NCBI RefSeq assembly: GCF_014692525.1
Contig: NZ_JACNYL010000002.1
Location: 1,054,001-1,118,000, forward strand
Origin: Sphingobacterium chuzhouense
GTDB taxonomy: Bacteria > Bacteroidota > Bacteroidia > Sphingobacteriales > Sphingobacteriaceae
Length of the DNA: 64,000 bases
Direction of reading: 5' to 3'
In this document: positions 52,751 through 62,338 of the stretch, one piece after another
How the letters are laid out: each line of letters starts with the position of its first letter
Position numbering within the stretch: the stretch's first letter is position 1
Made by a program: the position numbers and the translations under genes
Notes under the pieces: generated by a model
What the model was told of the DNA's origin: nothing
The model's database searches: none
The model's input: only the letters and a program-made list of their open reading frames with translations

Positions 52751-53350
52751 ATGCATTTTTTAGACATTGCCAAAAACAGATATAGCACAAAACAATATAA
52801 TCCAAACGAAAAACTATCAGAAGATATCGTTCAACAATTGACGCAAATCTTACGGTTAAGCCCCTCCTCTATCAATAGCCAACCGTGGAAGTTTACGTTT
52901 ATCTCCGATACAAAAATCAAAAGTGCCTTGGCGACAGTATCATACCACAATCTGGAAAAAATCGAGCAAGCAAGCCATTTAGTTGTATTCAGTGTAATTG
53001 ATAACGTAGAAAAATTTGAGAACGAGAACCTCTCGCAATTACCCGAAACCGCTACAAACTTCTACAATCAACGTGTAAAATCATTAGGTGAAGCCGGCAT
53101 CAAAAATTGGATGCAGCATCAAGTTTACCTTTCGTTGGGCTTTTTTCTAGCCGCCTGCGCAAGCATGGGTATTGATTCGACTCCTATGGAGGGTATTCAA
53201 CCAGATGAGTATAACAAAATATTGAAATATGATGGATATACAGCACTGTTTGCAGCTGTGATAGGCCGTAGGGATGTGGCGGATTTTAATCAACCTACGT
53301 TCAAACCAAAATTCCGGCGACCGCTAGAGGAGGTAGTGGAGAGTATATAA
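52751..53350 (+). CDS. Nitroreductase-family flavoprotein
   Basis: A 199-residue NfsB-type oxidoreductase. The FMN-binding loop RYSTKQY is at about residue 10, SPSSINSQPWKF near 36-47 is the family core, and the late segment AACASMGIDSTPMEGI is in its usual place. It would reduce nitro or quinone groups with NAD(P)H in the cytosol. The ATG at 52751 was preferred to an earlier one at 52658, which adds a non-homologous extension. Its stop abuts the stop of the convergent FAD oxidoreductase (0 bp between). Confidence 0.9.
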   Translation: MHFLDIAKNRYSTKQYNPNEKLSEDIVQQLTQILRLSPSSINSQPWKFTFISDTKIKSALATVSYHNLEKIEQASHLVVFSVIDNVEKFENENLSQLPETATNFYNQRVKSLGEAGIKNWMQHQVYLSLGFFLAACASMGIDSTPMEGIQPDEYNKILKYDGYTALFAAVIGRRDVADFNQPTFKPKFRRPLEEVVESI

Positions 53351-54556
53351 CTACCGTCCGAACGCGAAGTAAGGCGTCAATAGGTGTTTCTTTCCTTTCA
53401 ACCAGTTGGAAACCATTTCCATTCCCGTAACAGAAAAAGTAATGCCGTTGCCGCCAAACCCTAAAACGAAATAGGAATTTTTAAAATCCTTATGTTCGCC
53501 GATATACGGTAAACTGTCCTTGGTTGTACCGAAAGTACCTGCCCATGCAAAATCCGGATAGAACGGAAGGTTAGGGAGATATTTTTCAACTGATTTAAGC
53601 AATTTCTGTTCTTTATTCCCAATTAAGGAATCACGTTGCTGCGGGTTTCTAAACTCTTCATCTTCTCCACCGATAAGCATTCGACCGTCGTCCGTTGTTC
53701 GCATATAATGATAAGGGTCCGCCGTATTCCAGAGCAGTATATCCTTATATTTTCTACTTTCCTCGGGTATCATTTCCGAAACAATTGCATACGTACTGAC
53801 GAGATCAACAAATTTTTCTTTTATCATGGTCGCGCTTTCATACCCTACGCAGTACACAATTTTCTTACATTTAATTTTAGCTCCGGTGTTTAGTGTCACT
53901 TCGTTCTGACGCACCTTGTATGTGACGTTGGCAAGTTCGGTTTTATCGTATACCTCCAAACCTTTTTTAACATTGTACGCCAGCATTTCGTGAACAAATA
54001 GAAAGGCATCTATGCTCGCGCCTTGTTTGGACAATATACCGCCATATGCCTTTTGCAAGTTGTATTTCTTGAGGACATCATCAGCCTCCATCCATTTCAC
54101 GTCAAACCCTACTTTCTTTCTTGCTTCAAATTCCCGCGTTAGCCATGCGACATCCTTTTTCAAAGCAGCAAAATAAAGAGAATCTTTTTTGATAAAACCA
54201 GCCTTAGATTTTAATTTATGGGCAATTTCACCTAATTGATCTATCGCTTGTGAGCAGGCTTTGTAACTCGCTACAGCACCTTTTTCTCCGATCATTTCGA
54301 TCAGCTTATACAATGGTGTGTCAATTTCATATTGGAGCATCGAAGTCGTTGCCGACGAACTACCATTGGCTACTTCCCGTTTATCAATCAGCACCGTTTT
54401 AAAACCATCCTGTACACATTGATGTGCAATTAAGCTTCCTGTAATACCACCGCCCACGACCAAGACATCACATACGGCATTTTCCCTTAATGATGGAAAG
54501 CTGTTTATCACACCATTTTTAACTAACCAAAATGGTTCGTTAGATTTTAAGTCCAT
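53351..54556 (-). CDS. FAD-dependent oxidoreductase (DAO family)
   Basis: A 401-residue flavoprotein. VLVVGGGITGSLIA near the start is the dinucleotide-binding Rossmann motif, and the C-terminal segment FVLGFGGNGITFS is typical of D-amino-acid-oxidase-like (DAO) proteins. The start at 54556 gives the conserved MDLKSNEPFWLVKNGV beginning. It oxidises an amine or sugar-like substrate by a flavin route; the exact substrate is unknown. It lies in the place where phoU would normally follow pstB, so it may be read through from the pst operon (83 bp away). Confidence 0.88.
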   Translation of the reverse strand: MDLKSNEPFWLVKNGVINSFPSLRENAVCDVLVVGGGITGSLIAHQCVQDGFKTVLIDKREVANGSSSATTSMLQYEIDTPLYKLIEMIGEKGAVASYKACSQAIDQLGEIAHKLKSKAGFIKKDSLYFAALKKDVAWLTREFEARKKVGFDVKWMEADDVLKKYNLQKAYGGILSKQGASIDAFLFVHEMLAYNVKKGLEVYDKTELANVTYKVRQNEVTLNTGAKIKCKKIVYCVGYESATMIKEKFVDLVSTYAIVSEMIPEESRKYKDILLWNTADPYHYMRTTDDGRMLIGGEDEEFRNPQQRDSLIGNKEQKLLKSVEKYLPNLPFYPDFAWAGTFGTTKDSLPYIGEHKDFKNSYFVLGFGGNGITFSVTGMEMVSNWLKGKKHLLTPYFAFGR

Positions 54557-54639
54557 AAATATCGATTTATATCCTATAACAAAATTATAAATCAATAGTT
54601 TTAATGACTTCTCCCATACAATTTTAAAACTAGTCCTTC

Positions 54640-55386
54640 CTATCCAAACTGACCATGAATATAATTGGCAGTCATTTCATTTTCCGGAAAGTCAAAAATC
54701 TTACGGGTAGACCCCTCTTCTTTGATTTCTCCCAGATATAAGAATACCGTTTTGTCTGCAATACGTTGGGCCTGCTGCATATTGTGCGTCACGATAATAA
54801 TGGTATACTTCTTTTTTAGGTACACAATCAATTCTTCAATTTTCAGTGTACTAACAGGATCAAGTGCCGAACACGGCTCGTCCATTAGAATCACTTCTGG
54901 CCGTAAAGCCACGGCTCTAGCTATACATAAACGTTGTTGCTGACCGCCCGAAAGACGCGTTGCAGGCATCTTCAAATCGTTTTTAACTTCCTCCCAAAGA
55001 AAAGCCTCCCGCAAGGCTTTCTCCACGATTGATCTATCACACGGCAGATTATTGATACGCAAGCCATAAGCTATATTCTCATAAATACTCTTAGGAAAAG
55101 GATTCGCTTTTTGAAAGACCATACCTATTCTCTTCCGTATCTCTGTAACAGGAACTGATCTGGAGTATAAGTCTAAATCCTCCAACTTTAGTGTGCCCGT
55201 AATCTTGGCATCAGCGGAGAGATCGTGCATCCTGTTAAAGGAACGCAATAACGTACTCTTTCCACAACCAGATGGACCTATTAAAGCGGTTATTTCATTT
55301 TCGACAAATTGTATATCGATATTTTTCAGTACTTGTTTGGTTCCAAAACTTATATTGAGCTTTTCAGCAGACAACTTAACTTTCAT
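54640..55386 (-). CDS. pstB: Phosphate ABC transporter ATP-binding protein
   Basis: A 248-residue ATPase. The Walker [10 protein letters not shown] is at residues 37-45, the Q-loop lies in [11 protein letters not shown] (diagnostic for PstB), the ABC signature is LSGGQQQR and Walker B is [12 protein letters not shown]. It powers phosphate import together with PstA and PstC. Its start overlaps pstA by 11 bp. No phoU follows, unlike most pst operons: an FAD oxidoreductase gene comes next. Confidence 0.97.
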   Translation of the reverse strand: MKVKLSAEKLNISFGTKQVLKNIDIQFVENEITALIGPSGCGKSTLLRSFNRMHDLSADAKITGTLKLEDLDLYSRSVPVTEIRKRIGMVFQKANPFPKSIYENIAYGLRINNLPCDRSIVEKALREAFLWEEVKNDLKMPATRLSGGQQQRLCIARAVALRPEVILMDEPCSALDPVSTLKIEELIVYLKKKYTIIIVTHNMQQAQRIADKTVFLYLGEIKEEGSTRKIFDFPENEMTANYIHGQFG

Positions 55387-56233
55387 TTTTCCTGTATTTA
55401 AATCGAATATAGAAGGCGGTCAAATTCATAAGAAATACAACAATAATCAATACCAACGCAGTTCCATAGGCGATAGGCCGTACTTCATCAATGGATTGAT
55501 GTTGCGTAGAAAGCATATAGAGATGGTAAGGTAAAGCCATAAACTCTTGATTCAGATAACCACTGGAGTTATTGATATAGAACGCTGCTCCGGTGAACAA
55601 TATTGGAGCTGTTTCCCCCGCAGCACGTGACAGCGTAAGCACGACGCCTGTTAGTATACCCGGCATAGCAGAAGGCAATACCACATCTTTAATTGTCTCA
55701 AATTTGGTTGCGCCCACGGCCAATGCTGCTTCTCTAGTACTATTAGGAATTCGCAACAGCGCTTCTTCTGTAGTTGTAATAATATAAGGTAAAGACAATA
55801 GGCCCAGTGTAAGTCCTGCGGCTAGCAAAGACGTCCCGAATTGAAGTGCTTGAACAAACAAGGCTAATCCAAATAATCCATAAATGATAGAGGGAACACC
55901 TGAAAGATTACGGATGGAAGCTCTGATGGTACGTGTCAACCAATTGTTCTCCGCATATTCGTTTAGATAGATAGCACAACACACACCAAACGGAATCGCA
56001 AATAGGGCAGTGAGTATCGTTAACATCACCGTACCGATAATAGGCGTTAAAATTCCGCCCTTGGTCATCCCATCGCTAGGAACCCTACTGATGAAATCCC
56101 ATGATAATTGACCCGCTCCTTTAGAAACAATCTCCCAAATGACAACAACCAGAAAAAAGCAAACCAAAATAGTACTTATCAACAACGTTCCCCATTCTAT
56201 AAAAGTAGATAGTTTCGATGGTTTAAACAGCAT
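55376..56233 (-). CDS. pstA: Phosphate ABC transporter permease PstA
   Basis: The 285-residue membrane protein has about six helices and the EAA loop [21 protein letters not shown], which docks to Pst[15 protein letters not shown] near the middle is a PstA signature. The start at 56233 overlaps pstC by 11 bp and is preferred to an earlier frame start. Together with PstC it forms the transmembrane channel of the phosphate importer. Confidence 0.95.
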   Translation of the reverse strand: MLFKPSKLSTFIEWGTLLISTILVCFFLVVVIWEIVSKGAGQLSWDFISRVPSDGMTKGGILTPIIGTVMLTILTALFAIPFGVCCAIYLNEYAENNWLTRTIRASIRNLSGVPSIIYGLFGLALFVQALQFGTSLLAAGLTLGLLSLPYIITTTEEALLRIPNSTREAALAVGATKFETIKDVVLPSAMPGILTGVVLTLSRAAGETAPILFTGAAFYINNSSGYLNQEFMALPYHLYMLSTQHQSIDEVRPIAYGTALVLIIVVFLMNLTAFYIRFKYRKNES

Positions 56234-57113
56234 GATATTTTCTAAAACGGTTAATAAAATATTCACCCAACATATTTGCGGCCAATGTCATTAAGAACAA
56301 TACCGTGGCAATGGCGTAAAGTGCAAAATAATGTGTAGTTTGATAAGGAACCTCTCCCATCTCTATGGCGATGGTGGCTGTCATTGTTTTGACAGAGTCA
56401 AACATACCTGTCGGCAAAATAGCGGCATTCCCTGTTGCCATCAAAACAGTCATTGTCTCGCCAATAGCCCGACCGACCCCTAACATGACTGCAGCGATAA
56501 TGCCAGGAGCAGCCGCCGGAATAATTACCTTGCGAAGCGTTTGCCATTTCGTTGCTCCTACCGCGTAACTGGCTTCTTTATATGTTTGGGGTACAGCGTG
56601 TATAGCATCTTCCGCTATGGTAATAATAGTCGGCAGTGCCATTACCGCTAGTAAAATGGCTCCATTCAAGGCATTCAATCCATTGGAGAGATCTGCTAGG
56701 TTTGCTATACCTGGGCTTACAACTACGATCCCTAGAAAACCTATCACAACAGAAGGAACTGCTGCCAACATTTCAATAGCAGGTTTCAATAAATTTTTCA
56801 CACGCGGAGTGGCATATTCGGCAATATAAGCTGCCGTACCTATCCCCAGTGGAATAGCAATAAGCATTGCACCAAAAGTAACTATCGTCGTACTGAGCAC
56901 TAGAGGCAACATGCCATATTTTGGAACCTTGGCTGTTGGACTCCATTCCATGCCAGTGATAAAGTCTAATGGTTTTACGTCTATAAAAAATGAAAACGAG
57001 TTATATACCAACATAGCTAGGATACCTCCTAATAATATTAAAACCAACAGTCCTGTCCCTTTAAATACAATTTTAAAAAGAATATCTAAGGATAAACGGG
57101 TCTTATATTTCAT
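56223..57113 (-). CDS. pstC: Phosphate ABC transporter permease PstC
   Basis: The 296-residue membrane protein has about six helices and the EAA loop EASYAVGATKWQTLRKVIIPAA. The segment LAAVPSVVIGFLG is conserved in PstC. It overlaps pstS by 11 bp, so the operon order is pstS-pstC-pstA-pstB with overlaps between all four genes. Confidence 0.95.
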   Translation of the reverse strand: MKYKTRLSLDILFKIVFKGTGLLVLILLGGILAMLVYNSFSFFIDVKPLDFITGMEWSPTAKVPKYGMLPLVLSTTIVTFGAMLIAIPLGIGTAAYIAEYATPRVKNLLKPAIEMLAAVPSVVIGFLGIVVVSPGIANLADLSNGLNALNGAILLAVMALPTIITIAEDAIHAVPQTYKEASYAVGATKWQTLRKVIIPAAAPGIIAAVMLGVGRAIGETMTVLMATGNAAILPTGMFDSVKTMTATIAIEMGEVPYQTTHYFALYAIATVLFLMTLAANMLGEYFINRFRKYHAV

Positions 57114-57978
57114 CTTCTTGACTGTCTAATATATAATATCCATGATCTTCGATGAGCTTTCTACCTATGGTACTTCTTTCAAAAGCAATAAAAGGACGAA
57201 CTTTCTCCCAGGATTCAGCTAAGACAAACTGGTACAAGGGTCGTTGAAAAAAATAGGCACCTTTATTAATTGCTTCCTCGTCCAAGGGAGAAACTGCTTT
57301 CTCTCCTTTCTTTTCCATAATCTCCAACACTTTTATTCCTTGAGTTGCTAAAGGGTCATGAGCCACATAGCCTGCTCCTACATACCCTATTCCCGTTTTA
57401 TCTGCTTTTACTCCTTCAATAATTTGGGCATTTCCCGTCATTTCTTTAGCTGCATTAGAAAATTCGATCGTTAGCTTTTTCTTAATAAAAGAATGTGTAC
57501 CTGAACTACTTTGGCGACCATAAATATTAATAGGGTAGTATACGTTGGCCAATTCCGACCAATTTCGAATTTCACCACTTAAAATTTTCGCCAACGTTTC
57601 GACGTCAATTTCATCTATCGGCAGATCTTTATGAACAACGAAAGCTGTGGCATCTTCCGCAAAGACGACCGTTTTCAATGCAATTTTTTTTTCTTTAAAC
57701 TGTTGTTCTTCTTCTTCGGAAAGGGGTCTAGATGAGTTCGCGATATCTGCCTGTCCATTTAAAAGTGAGGTTATACCCAATCCAGATCCACCACCCGAAA
57801 TGGCAATGCTAAAAGTCGGATCTTGCTCCGTAAATTTCTCCGCAAGATTAACAGCAAGATTAACCTCTGTATCCGAGCCCTTCATTTTTATTGAGTTGTT
57901 GCTATTGCTGCAAGAAATAGATAGCAATGTTACAACCAGTCCTATGTATGGAAACAATTTTAATAGCCTCTGTTTCAT
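57103..57978 (-). CDS. pstS: Phosphate-binding lipoprotein PstS
   Basis: A 291-residue lipoprotein: signal ending SISC (Cys23) then SNSNN. Phosphate-binding motifs are KGSDTEVN near residue 30, SGGGSGLGI and SGTHSFIKK in the middle. It captures phosphate in the periplasm for PstCAB. The start at 57978 is within an AAAGATG context, 23 bp below a triple TTAAYA repeat that may be a Pho box. It leads the pst operon. Confidence 0.93.
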   Translation of the reverse strand: MKQRLLKLFPYIGLVVTLLSISCSNSNNSIKMKGSDTEVNLAVNLAEKFTEQDPTFSIAISGGGSGLGITSLLNGQADIANSSRPLSEEEEQQFKEKKIALKTVVFAEDATAFVVHKDLPIDEIDVETLAKILSGEIRNWSELANVYYPINIYGRQSSSGTHSFIKKKLTIEFSNAAKEMTGNAQIIEGVKADKTGIGYVGAGYVAHDPLATQGIKVLEIMEKKGEKAVSPLDEEAINKGAYFFQRPLYQFVLAESWEKVRPFIAFERSTIGRKLIEDHGYYILDSQEDEI

Positions 57979-57981
57979 CTT

Positions 57982-58028
57982 TACAAAGATGAAAAACACA
58001 TATTAACAAATTGTTAATTTAATATTAA
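57982..58028 (-). promoter_or_regulatory. Candidate Pho box and promoter of the pst operon
   Basis: On the minus strand TTAATA (58028-58023), TTAACA (58017-58012) and TTAATA (58006-58001) repeat with an exact 11-bp period, the geometry of PhoB/PhoP-type boxes. A -7-like CATCTTTG (57989-57982) lies 11 bp further on. If used, the transcript would begin within a few bases of the pstS start codon. Confidence 0.55.
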
Positions 58029-58087
58029 GGTCATACTTCTCTTCCTTTAATATAAATTTTACGTAATAAATAGGTTAATTGTGGCAA

Positions 58088-58834
58088 CTATTGCTTCATT
58101 CGTTTTTTTCGAGAAACCAGCTTTATTTTTTTTCTCCAATGGTAATAGTTGAGAAGCATTCTATCGTAATAGATTGCTAGTATAAGCATTCCAACAGGAA
58201 TCAACAGGGTTCGCAGATGATACTCTTTATGGAGCAATGCGCCAATAACGCCGCCAATGAAAAATCCACTTATAATGATTACCCGCAGGAATACATTTTT
58301 TTTTAACCGAGAACGCTCACTATCCTTCTTATAGAATAGCATTTGGGAAAGTTCAATCCCCATATCGGTGAATAAACCCGTCAAATGGGTAGTGCGAACA
58401 ACAGATCCCGATATTTTGGTAACCAATGCATTCTGCATTCCCATAGTAAACAACAATATACAGCCTAAGGGTAATAAAATATTCGATAGTAGCAGATCGG
58501 AAAAAGCGACAACAGCAAGGCATATAATTTCTAACGAAATGGGCAACATATAGGAGAAATGTGATTTATTTTTGGATGTTAGTTCCATCGTTGAATTGGC
58601 CACAAACGCCCCGACAAAAAAAAACAGCACATATAATACACTCGTAAAAGCTAACGTATAGTTTTTCAAAAACAATCCTTCTGAAAAATAAGCAAAATGT
58701 CCTGTTACATTTGTTGTCAATGTTTTAAGTGACAGTAAGCCGACTATATTTACTGTACCCGCCACTGTTGACAATAGTGCCGCCAAACGTACGTTATGGT
58801 AATATGTACGCCCTCTATCCCGATGCCTAAACAT
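58088..58834 (-). CDS. YoaK-like DUF1275 membrane protein
   Basis: The 248-residue inner-membrane protein has six or seven helices. VNIVGLLSLKTLTTNVTGHFAY near the start and MQNALVTKISGSVVRTTHLTGLFTDMG in the middle match DUF1275 (YoaK). The family has no settled function; some members are near efflux or oxidative stress genes. It is on the same strand as pst but 110 bp upstream, with the Pho box in between, so it is probably a separate unit. A Lys/Arg-rich tail ends the protein. Confidence 0.88.
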   Translation of the reverse strand: MFRHRDRGRTYYHNVRLAALLSTVAGTVNIVGLLSLKTLTTNVTGHFAYFSEGLFLKNYTLAFTSVLYVLFFFVGAFVANSTMELTSKNKSHFSYMLPISLEIICLAVVAFSDLLLSNILLPLGCILLFTMGMQNALVTKISGSVVRTTHLTGLFTDMGIELSQMLFYKKDSERSRLKKNVFLRVIIISGFFIGGVIGALLHKEYHLRTLLIPVGMLILAIYYDRMLLNYYHWRKKIKLVSRKKRMKQ

Positions 58835-58932
58835 GATGCCCTTTTTCGCCTAAGATACACAACTTTTATATAGGAATCTAATCACTATGCCGTGGAGACA
58901 TAGGAAGGTGCTCATATTTAGATTGAAGAAAC

Positions 58933-59118
58933 TCAATCGTAGAACTGCTCATCTTGTACGCTGCAACCGCTATAAACGTATAGCGAAATTGCGGCTTTTC
59001 TTGGCGAAAAACCGACCAATGGCCAATCTCCTTCTTGTTTACTTTTATCGGACTTATAATGATATTGGCTAAATCCAACGACATCCGAATCGTATTGTTT
59101 GGTATTTAGCTCTGCCAT
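58933..59118 (-). pseudogene. Remnant of a DUF1801-family gene
   Basis: The 61-codon frame has MAELNTKQ, then VVGFSQYHYKSDKSKQEGDW and GFSPRK, the signatures of DUF1801 proteins, which are usually about 140 residues. The segment of some 35 residues that should separate the first two parts is missing, and the frame stops soon after GFSPRKAAISLYVYSGC, where half of the protein remains to come. An overlapping frame (58878-59084) is not recognisable. I interpret this as an internally deleted, truncated copy. Confidence 0.68.
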
Positions 59119-59222
59119 TTAATATCCTGTTTTGGATTTATGATTAAAAATACAAAACCTCTCTGAATTACAGTCACCGAGTATAACATAAAAATCCTAC
59201 TACACTTTATAGGACGCTTTCA

Positions 59223-59255
59223 CAAAAAAAGTACCGTTGTTATACAGCGGCACTT
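59223..59255 (-). terminator. Terminator of the susC-susD-phosphatase operon
   Basis: Read on the minus strand the stem GTGCCG/CGGTAC (one G-U pair) with flanking pairs is followed by T7. It pairs properly only in minus-strand RNA. It lies about 60 bp beyond the phosphatase stop. A small palindrome CATGGGT/ACCCATG (59268-59288) lies between. Confidence 0.75.
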
Positions 59256-59316
59256 CATTTAGACGGCCATGGGTTTTATGGACCCATGATATTAAATTTA
59301 TGTGATATCTCTTCTA

Positions 59317-60612
59317 CTATTTGCTTTTCGGCTGCCCCTCATTAATAAGAGAAAGATAGAAAGCTTTCACATCTTCCCAGCGATAATAATAAGGCAAGTT
59401 TTGTCCGGCTATCGGTGGAACGGTGATTTCGTTCTCATGTAAAAGAAACTTAACCAATATATCCTTTGTTTTCTCGTGTTTATAGAATACGAGTTGTACA
59501 TTTCCAGCCATAGGTGCTATCTTAAAATCACTCCACGCTTTATAGAAATCTGCCGGATTATCAACGCTGTTATAGGTATCTTTCAGATGCAACAGCATGA
59601 CCAGCGGAATAATATTACCATCATGTGCAAAGCGAAAATTAGCACCATAGCCTCCATTATCTATCATATTTTCGGCATCTGCTATCATTTGTTTCAGCAA
59701 AGGTTTACAGTTTTCAAACATTAGCCCTCCGTTAAGCGCAGCATTCGCATCATTCACATACAGTTTGTAATTTTTACACTGCCAAAGATCGAATAATTCC
59801 TGTTTTTCAAAAATATCGTAGAAAGAGACATCCGTTTCTATATTTTGCATATTATTGGCAATCTCAAAAAGTGCTATCATCACCTCTTTTGGATTAACTT
59901 TCTTCCGTACAAAGTTGCTATCAGAAAACAATCTTGTCATCAATGCATCGGGTTGTATATGCTGATCTTCAAATTTACGATACTCTTCCCGCCAAGTATC
60001 TTTAGCTGAACGAAAAGCGATAGCTTCTTCTGTGTGGTGATTTAAATATCGTTGATGGAACACACTGGCATCCCGATATATGTGTAGCTTCGGGTTAGAT
60101 TCTTTTAGTCTTTCGCTAAAAGCATCCATACTTAATACACAACGGACAATCGTCGTGGAGTATGCCGTGATATTTGCTTCGTCACGAAATACCTCTGGAT
60201 ACCTTTCGAACATTCTTTCTGCTATCCCCCGCTGCTCCCGTACACCTCGTGGTGATAAATCTCCACCTCTCCACTCCACCTCATCCCATACTTTCAACAA
60301 GCGATGATAGACATCCTTTCCCAAAGGGGTGAGCGCACTTTGCGATTCGGCGGATGCCAATAAATCCAACGTATTTTTATAGTCCGCATCATCAATAAGA
60401 TAACGGGAACCATGTCTACCTAAATGACTAATGTAAAACGGTTTGTATCCTTTAGGGGGAGCGCTATGCACCCCTATCTCCTGATAGGGGTAAGCATAAT
60501 AGACACCTCCACTCCGCTCAACTTTATCAAATACTTCTTTGGGAGATGTCTGCGCCCAACTGAACAATATACTAAACCATGATAAACATGCAAACAAATA
60601 TTTTAACCTCAT
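59317..60612 (-). CDS. Histidine-type acid phosphatase (branch 2), MINPP/phytase-like
   Basis: The 431-residue protein has a signal peptide (about 1-20). The catalytic motif RHGSR is at 66-70 (HLGRHGSRY), and FRFAHDGNIIPL supplies the second HD motif of branch-2 histidine phosphatases, a group with acid phosphatases, phytases and inositol polyphosphate phosphatases. It would release phosphate from organic esters in the periplasm or at the surface. It is 40 bp behind the SusD gene, so a SusCD pair may import or capture the substrate; inositol phosphates are a reasonable guess. Substrate identity cannot be read. Confidence 0.88.
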   Translation of the reverse strand: MRLKYLFACLSWFSILFSWAQTSPKEVFDKVERSGGVYYAYPYQEIGVHSAPPKGYKPFYISHLGRHGSRYLIDDADYKNTLDLLASAESQSALTPLGKDVYHRLLKVWDEVEWRGGDLSPRGVREQRGIAERMFERYPEVFRDEANITAYSTTIVRCVLSMDAFSERLKESNPKLHIYRDASVFHQRYLNHHTEEAIAFRSAKDTWREEYRKFEDQHIQPDALMTRLFSDSNFVRKKVNPKEVMIALFEIANNMQNIETDVSFYDIFEKQELFDLWQCKNYKLYVNDANAALNGGLMFENCKPLLKQMIADAENMIDNGGYGANFRFAHDGNIIPLVMLLHLKDTYNSVDNPADFYKAWSDFKIAPMAGNVQLVFYKHEKTKDILVKFLLHENEITVPPIAGQNLPYYYRWEDVKAFYLSLINEGQPKSK

Positions 60613-60652
60613 TTTCTTATGTATCTTTCTAAAACTAAATGTGAAATCAGCA

Positions 60653-62326
60653 TTAATTGTAATCTGGATTCTGCGCCAGATTTGGATTCACCGTAAACTC
60701 ATCTTGTGGAATTGGATATAACTTATATTTGGCAGAAACATCTTTACCAACATGGTTTCCAGCATTGCCATCACTTCCCTTCCAGTCCCAGTTGTATCCA
60801 CTCGTATATTTATTGAATCGGATAAGGTCTGTTCTTCTTACAAGTTCTGTATGCAACTCTCTCGCCCGTTCGTCTAATATAAAATCCAATGTAAGCTGGC
60901 TATCTGTAATCTGTCCAGATGCTGAGGTACCATAACTACCCGACAGGTAAGCACGATCACGAATTTCGTTGACATACTCCAGCGCTTCTGCACGAGAACC
61001 GCTAGCTCCTCTTAAAATAGTTTCTGCGGCCATCAAATAGGCATCCGCCGTACGGAACATCGGAAAGTCAATCGTTGTATAAGTGGCATCGAGGTCTGTT
61101 CCGTCTTTCAACACATTACGCCATTTGATACTGGCATATCCTGTATTAAAATCGTTTTGAAAAGCTTGACCGGATCGCCACGTTTCTTTCGTATGTCCAA
61201 TGGTGAAAAACTGCGCCCGTTTATCTTTTTTATTATTCCCCCAGATATCATTTGCGTCAAATGTCTGGTCTTGCACGTCGAAAAGATTCACCAATTGTGT
61301 TTTCACCCGCGCATTTCCCCATCCGCGTGCACCAACACCAGTAGGATAATAGTTATTCATGACGCCGTTCACGAGGGCTTTGACCATAAAATTTGTTCCG
61401 GCATGTCCGGGAGAATGGTCTTCATCCTGTACCAACGGCCAAATAATTTCACTGGCAGTATGGTTATCTGCCAGAAAAATATGCCGGTAGTCCTTATCCA
61501 ACGGATAGGAACCATCATCGATCACTTTTTTCGCATTCTGATAGGCTTTCTCATATTCATTTTCACCTACCCAAGCTTCCGCGTTCAGATAAATCCGCGA
61601 CAATAAAAACCAGGCAGCAACTTTGTCTACACGTCCATATACATTGGATTTCGGGGCTTTAAGTAAATCTGCCGCAGCCTCGGCTTCTGCAACGGCATAA
61701 TCATAAATCTCCCTCCTCGTCCGCTGATTCGGATTTTCTCCTACTACACTATTTTCGTCCACAAAAGGACCTGAACCATAGAGGTCACAAATAACCGTAT
61801 AGCAATACGCCCGGATGAAACGTGCTTCTGCACGGTAATATTCATATTCATTCGCTAGCGCTTCATACACTCCTCTATCCCGCAATTTCTCTTCTGTTGT
61901 TTCACGCAGCAACTCGTTACAGTAATTGATGGTCATATAAAGCCGATAGTACGGATAACTTACCACCTTCGTAGACGCATCCCAATTCATAAAGAGAATA
62001 TCCCGGGTACCGTGGCTACCGCCAGCGTGTACAGCAATTTCATCCGTACCTCCTACTTGCAGATAAAACAGAGCCCTCGTAAATCCGCTATATCCTTCAT
62101 CGATATTTGGTACGTCACGATTACCATCCGGGCCGGTTTGACCAGTCATGATAAGCGAACCATAACATTTAGCCAAGATCCCTTCGTAACCTTCAGGCGT
62201 CGCATATACATCTTCTGCCACCAAACGATTGTGGTCCAAGGGCAAGGTGTCCAAGTCTTTTAGACAAGATGTAAAAGAGAACATCAACGCCGCAGCTGCT
62301 ATTTTATATATAGGTTTCATCTTCAT
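60653..62326 (-). CDS. SusD/RagB-family nutrient-binding lipoprotein
   Basis: The 557-residue lipoprotein has a signal ending FTSC (Cys21, then LKDLDTLPLD), a TPR-rich SusD fold (N-terminal RagB/SusD-like domain about 80-230) and a C-terminal SusD domain, with the typical YLMAAE and LDFILDERARELHTELVRR segments. It forms the lid of a TonB-dependent SusC channel at the cell surface. The susC gene ends 12 bp upstream, and a histidine phosphatase gene follows. Confidence 0.94.
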   Translation of the reverse strand: MKMKPIYKIAAAALMFSFTSCLKDLDTLPLDHNRLVAEDVYATPEGYEGILAKCYGSLIMTGQTGPDGNRDVPNIDEGYSGFTRALFYLQVGGTDEIAVHAGGSHGTRDILFMNWDASTKVVSYPYYRLYMTINYCNELLRETTEEKLRDRGVYEALANEYEYYRAEARFIRAYCYTVICDLYGSGPFVDENSVVGENPNQRTRREIYDYAVAEAEAAADLLKAPKSNVYGRVDKVAAWFLLSRIYLNAEAWVGENEYEKAYQNAKKVIDDGSYPLDKDYRHIFLADNHTASEIIWPLVQDEDHSPGHAGTNFMVKALVNGVMNNYYPTGVGARGWGNARVKTQLVNLFDVQDQTFDANDIWGNNKKDKRAQFFTIGHTKETWRSGQAFQNDFNTGYASIKWRNVLKDGTDLDATYTTIDFPMFRTADAYLMAAETILRGASGSRAEALEYVNEIRDRAYLSGSYGTSASGQITDSQLTLDFILDERARELHTELVRRTDLIRFNKYTSGYNWDWKGSDGNAGNHVGKDVSAKYKLYPIPQDEFTVNPNLAQNPDYN

Positions 62327-62338
62327 AACAATCTTTAT

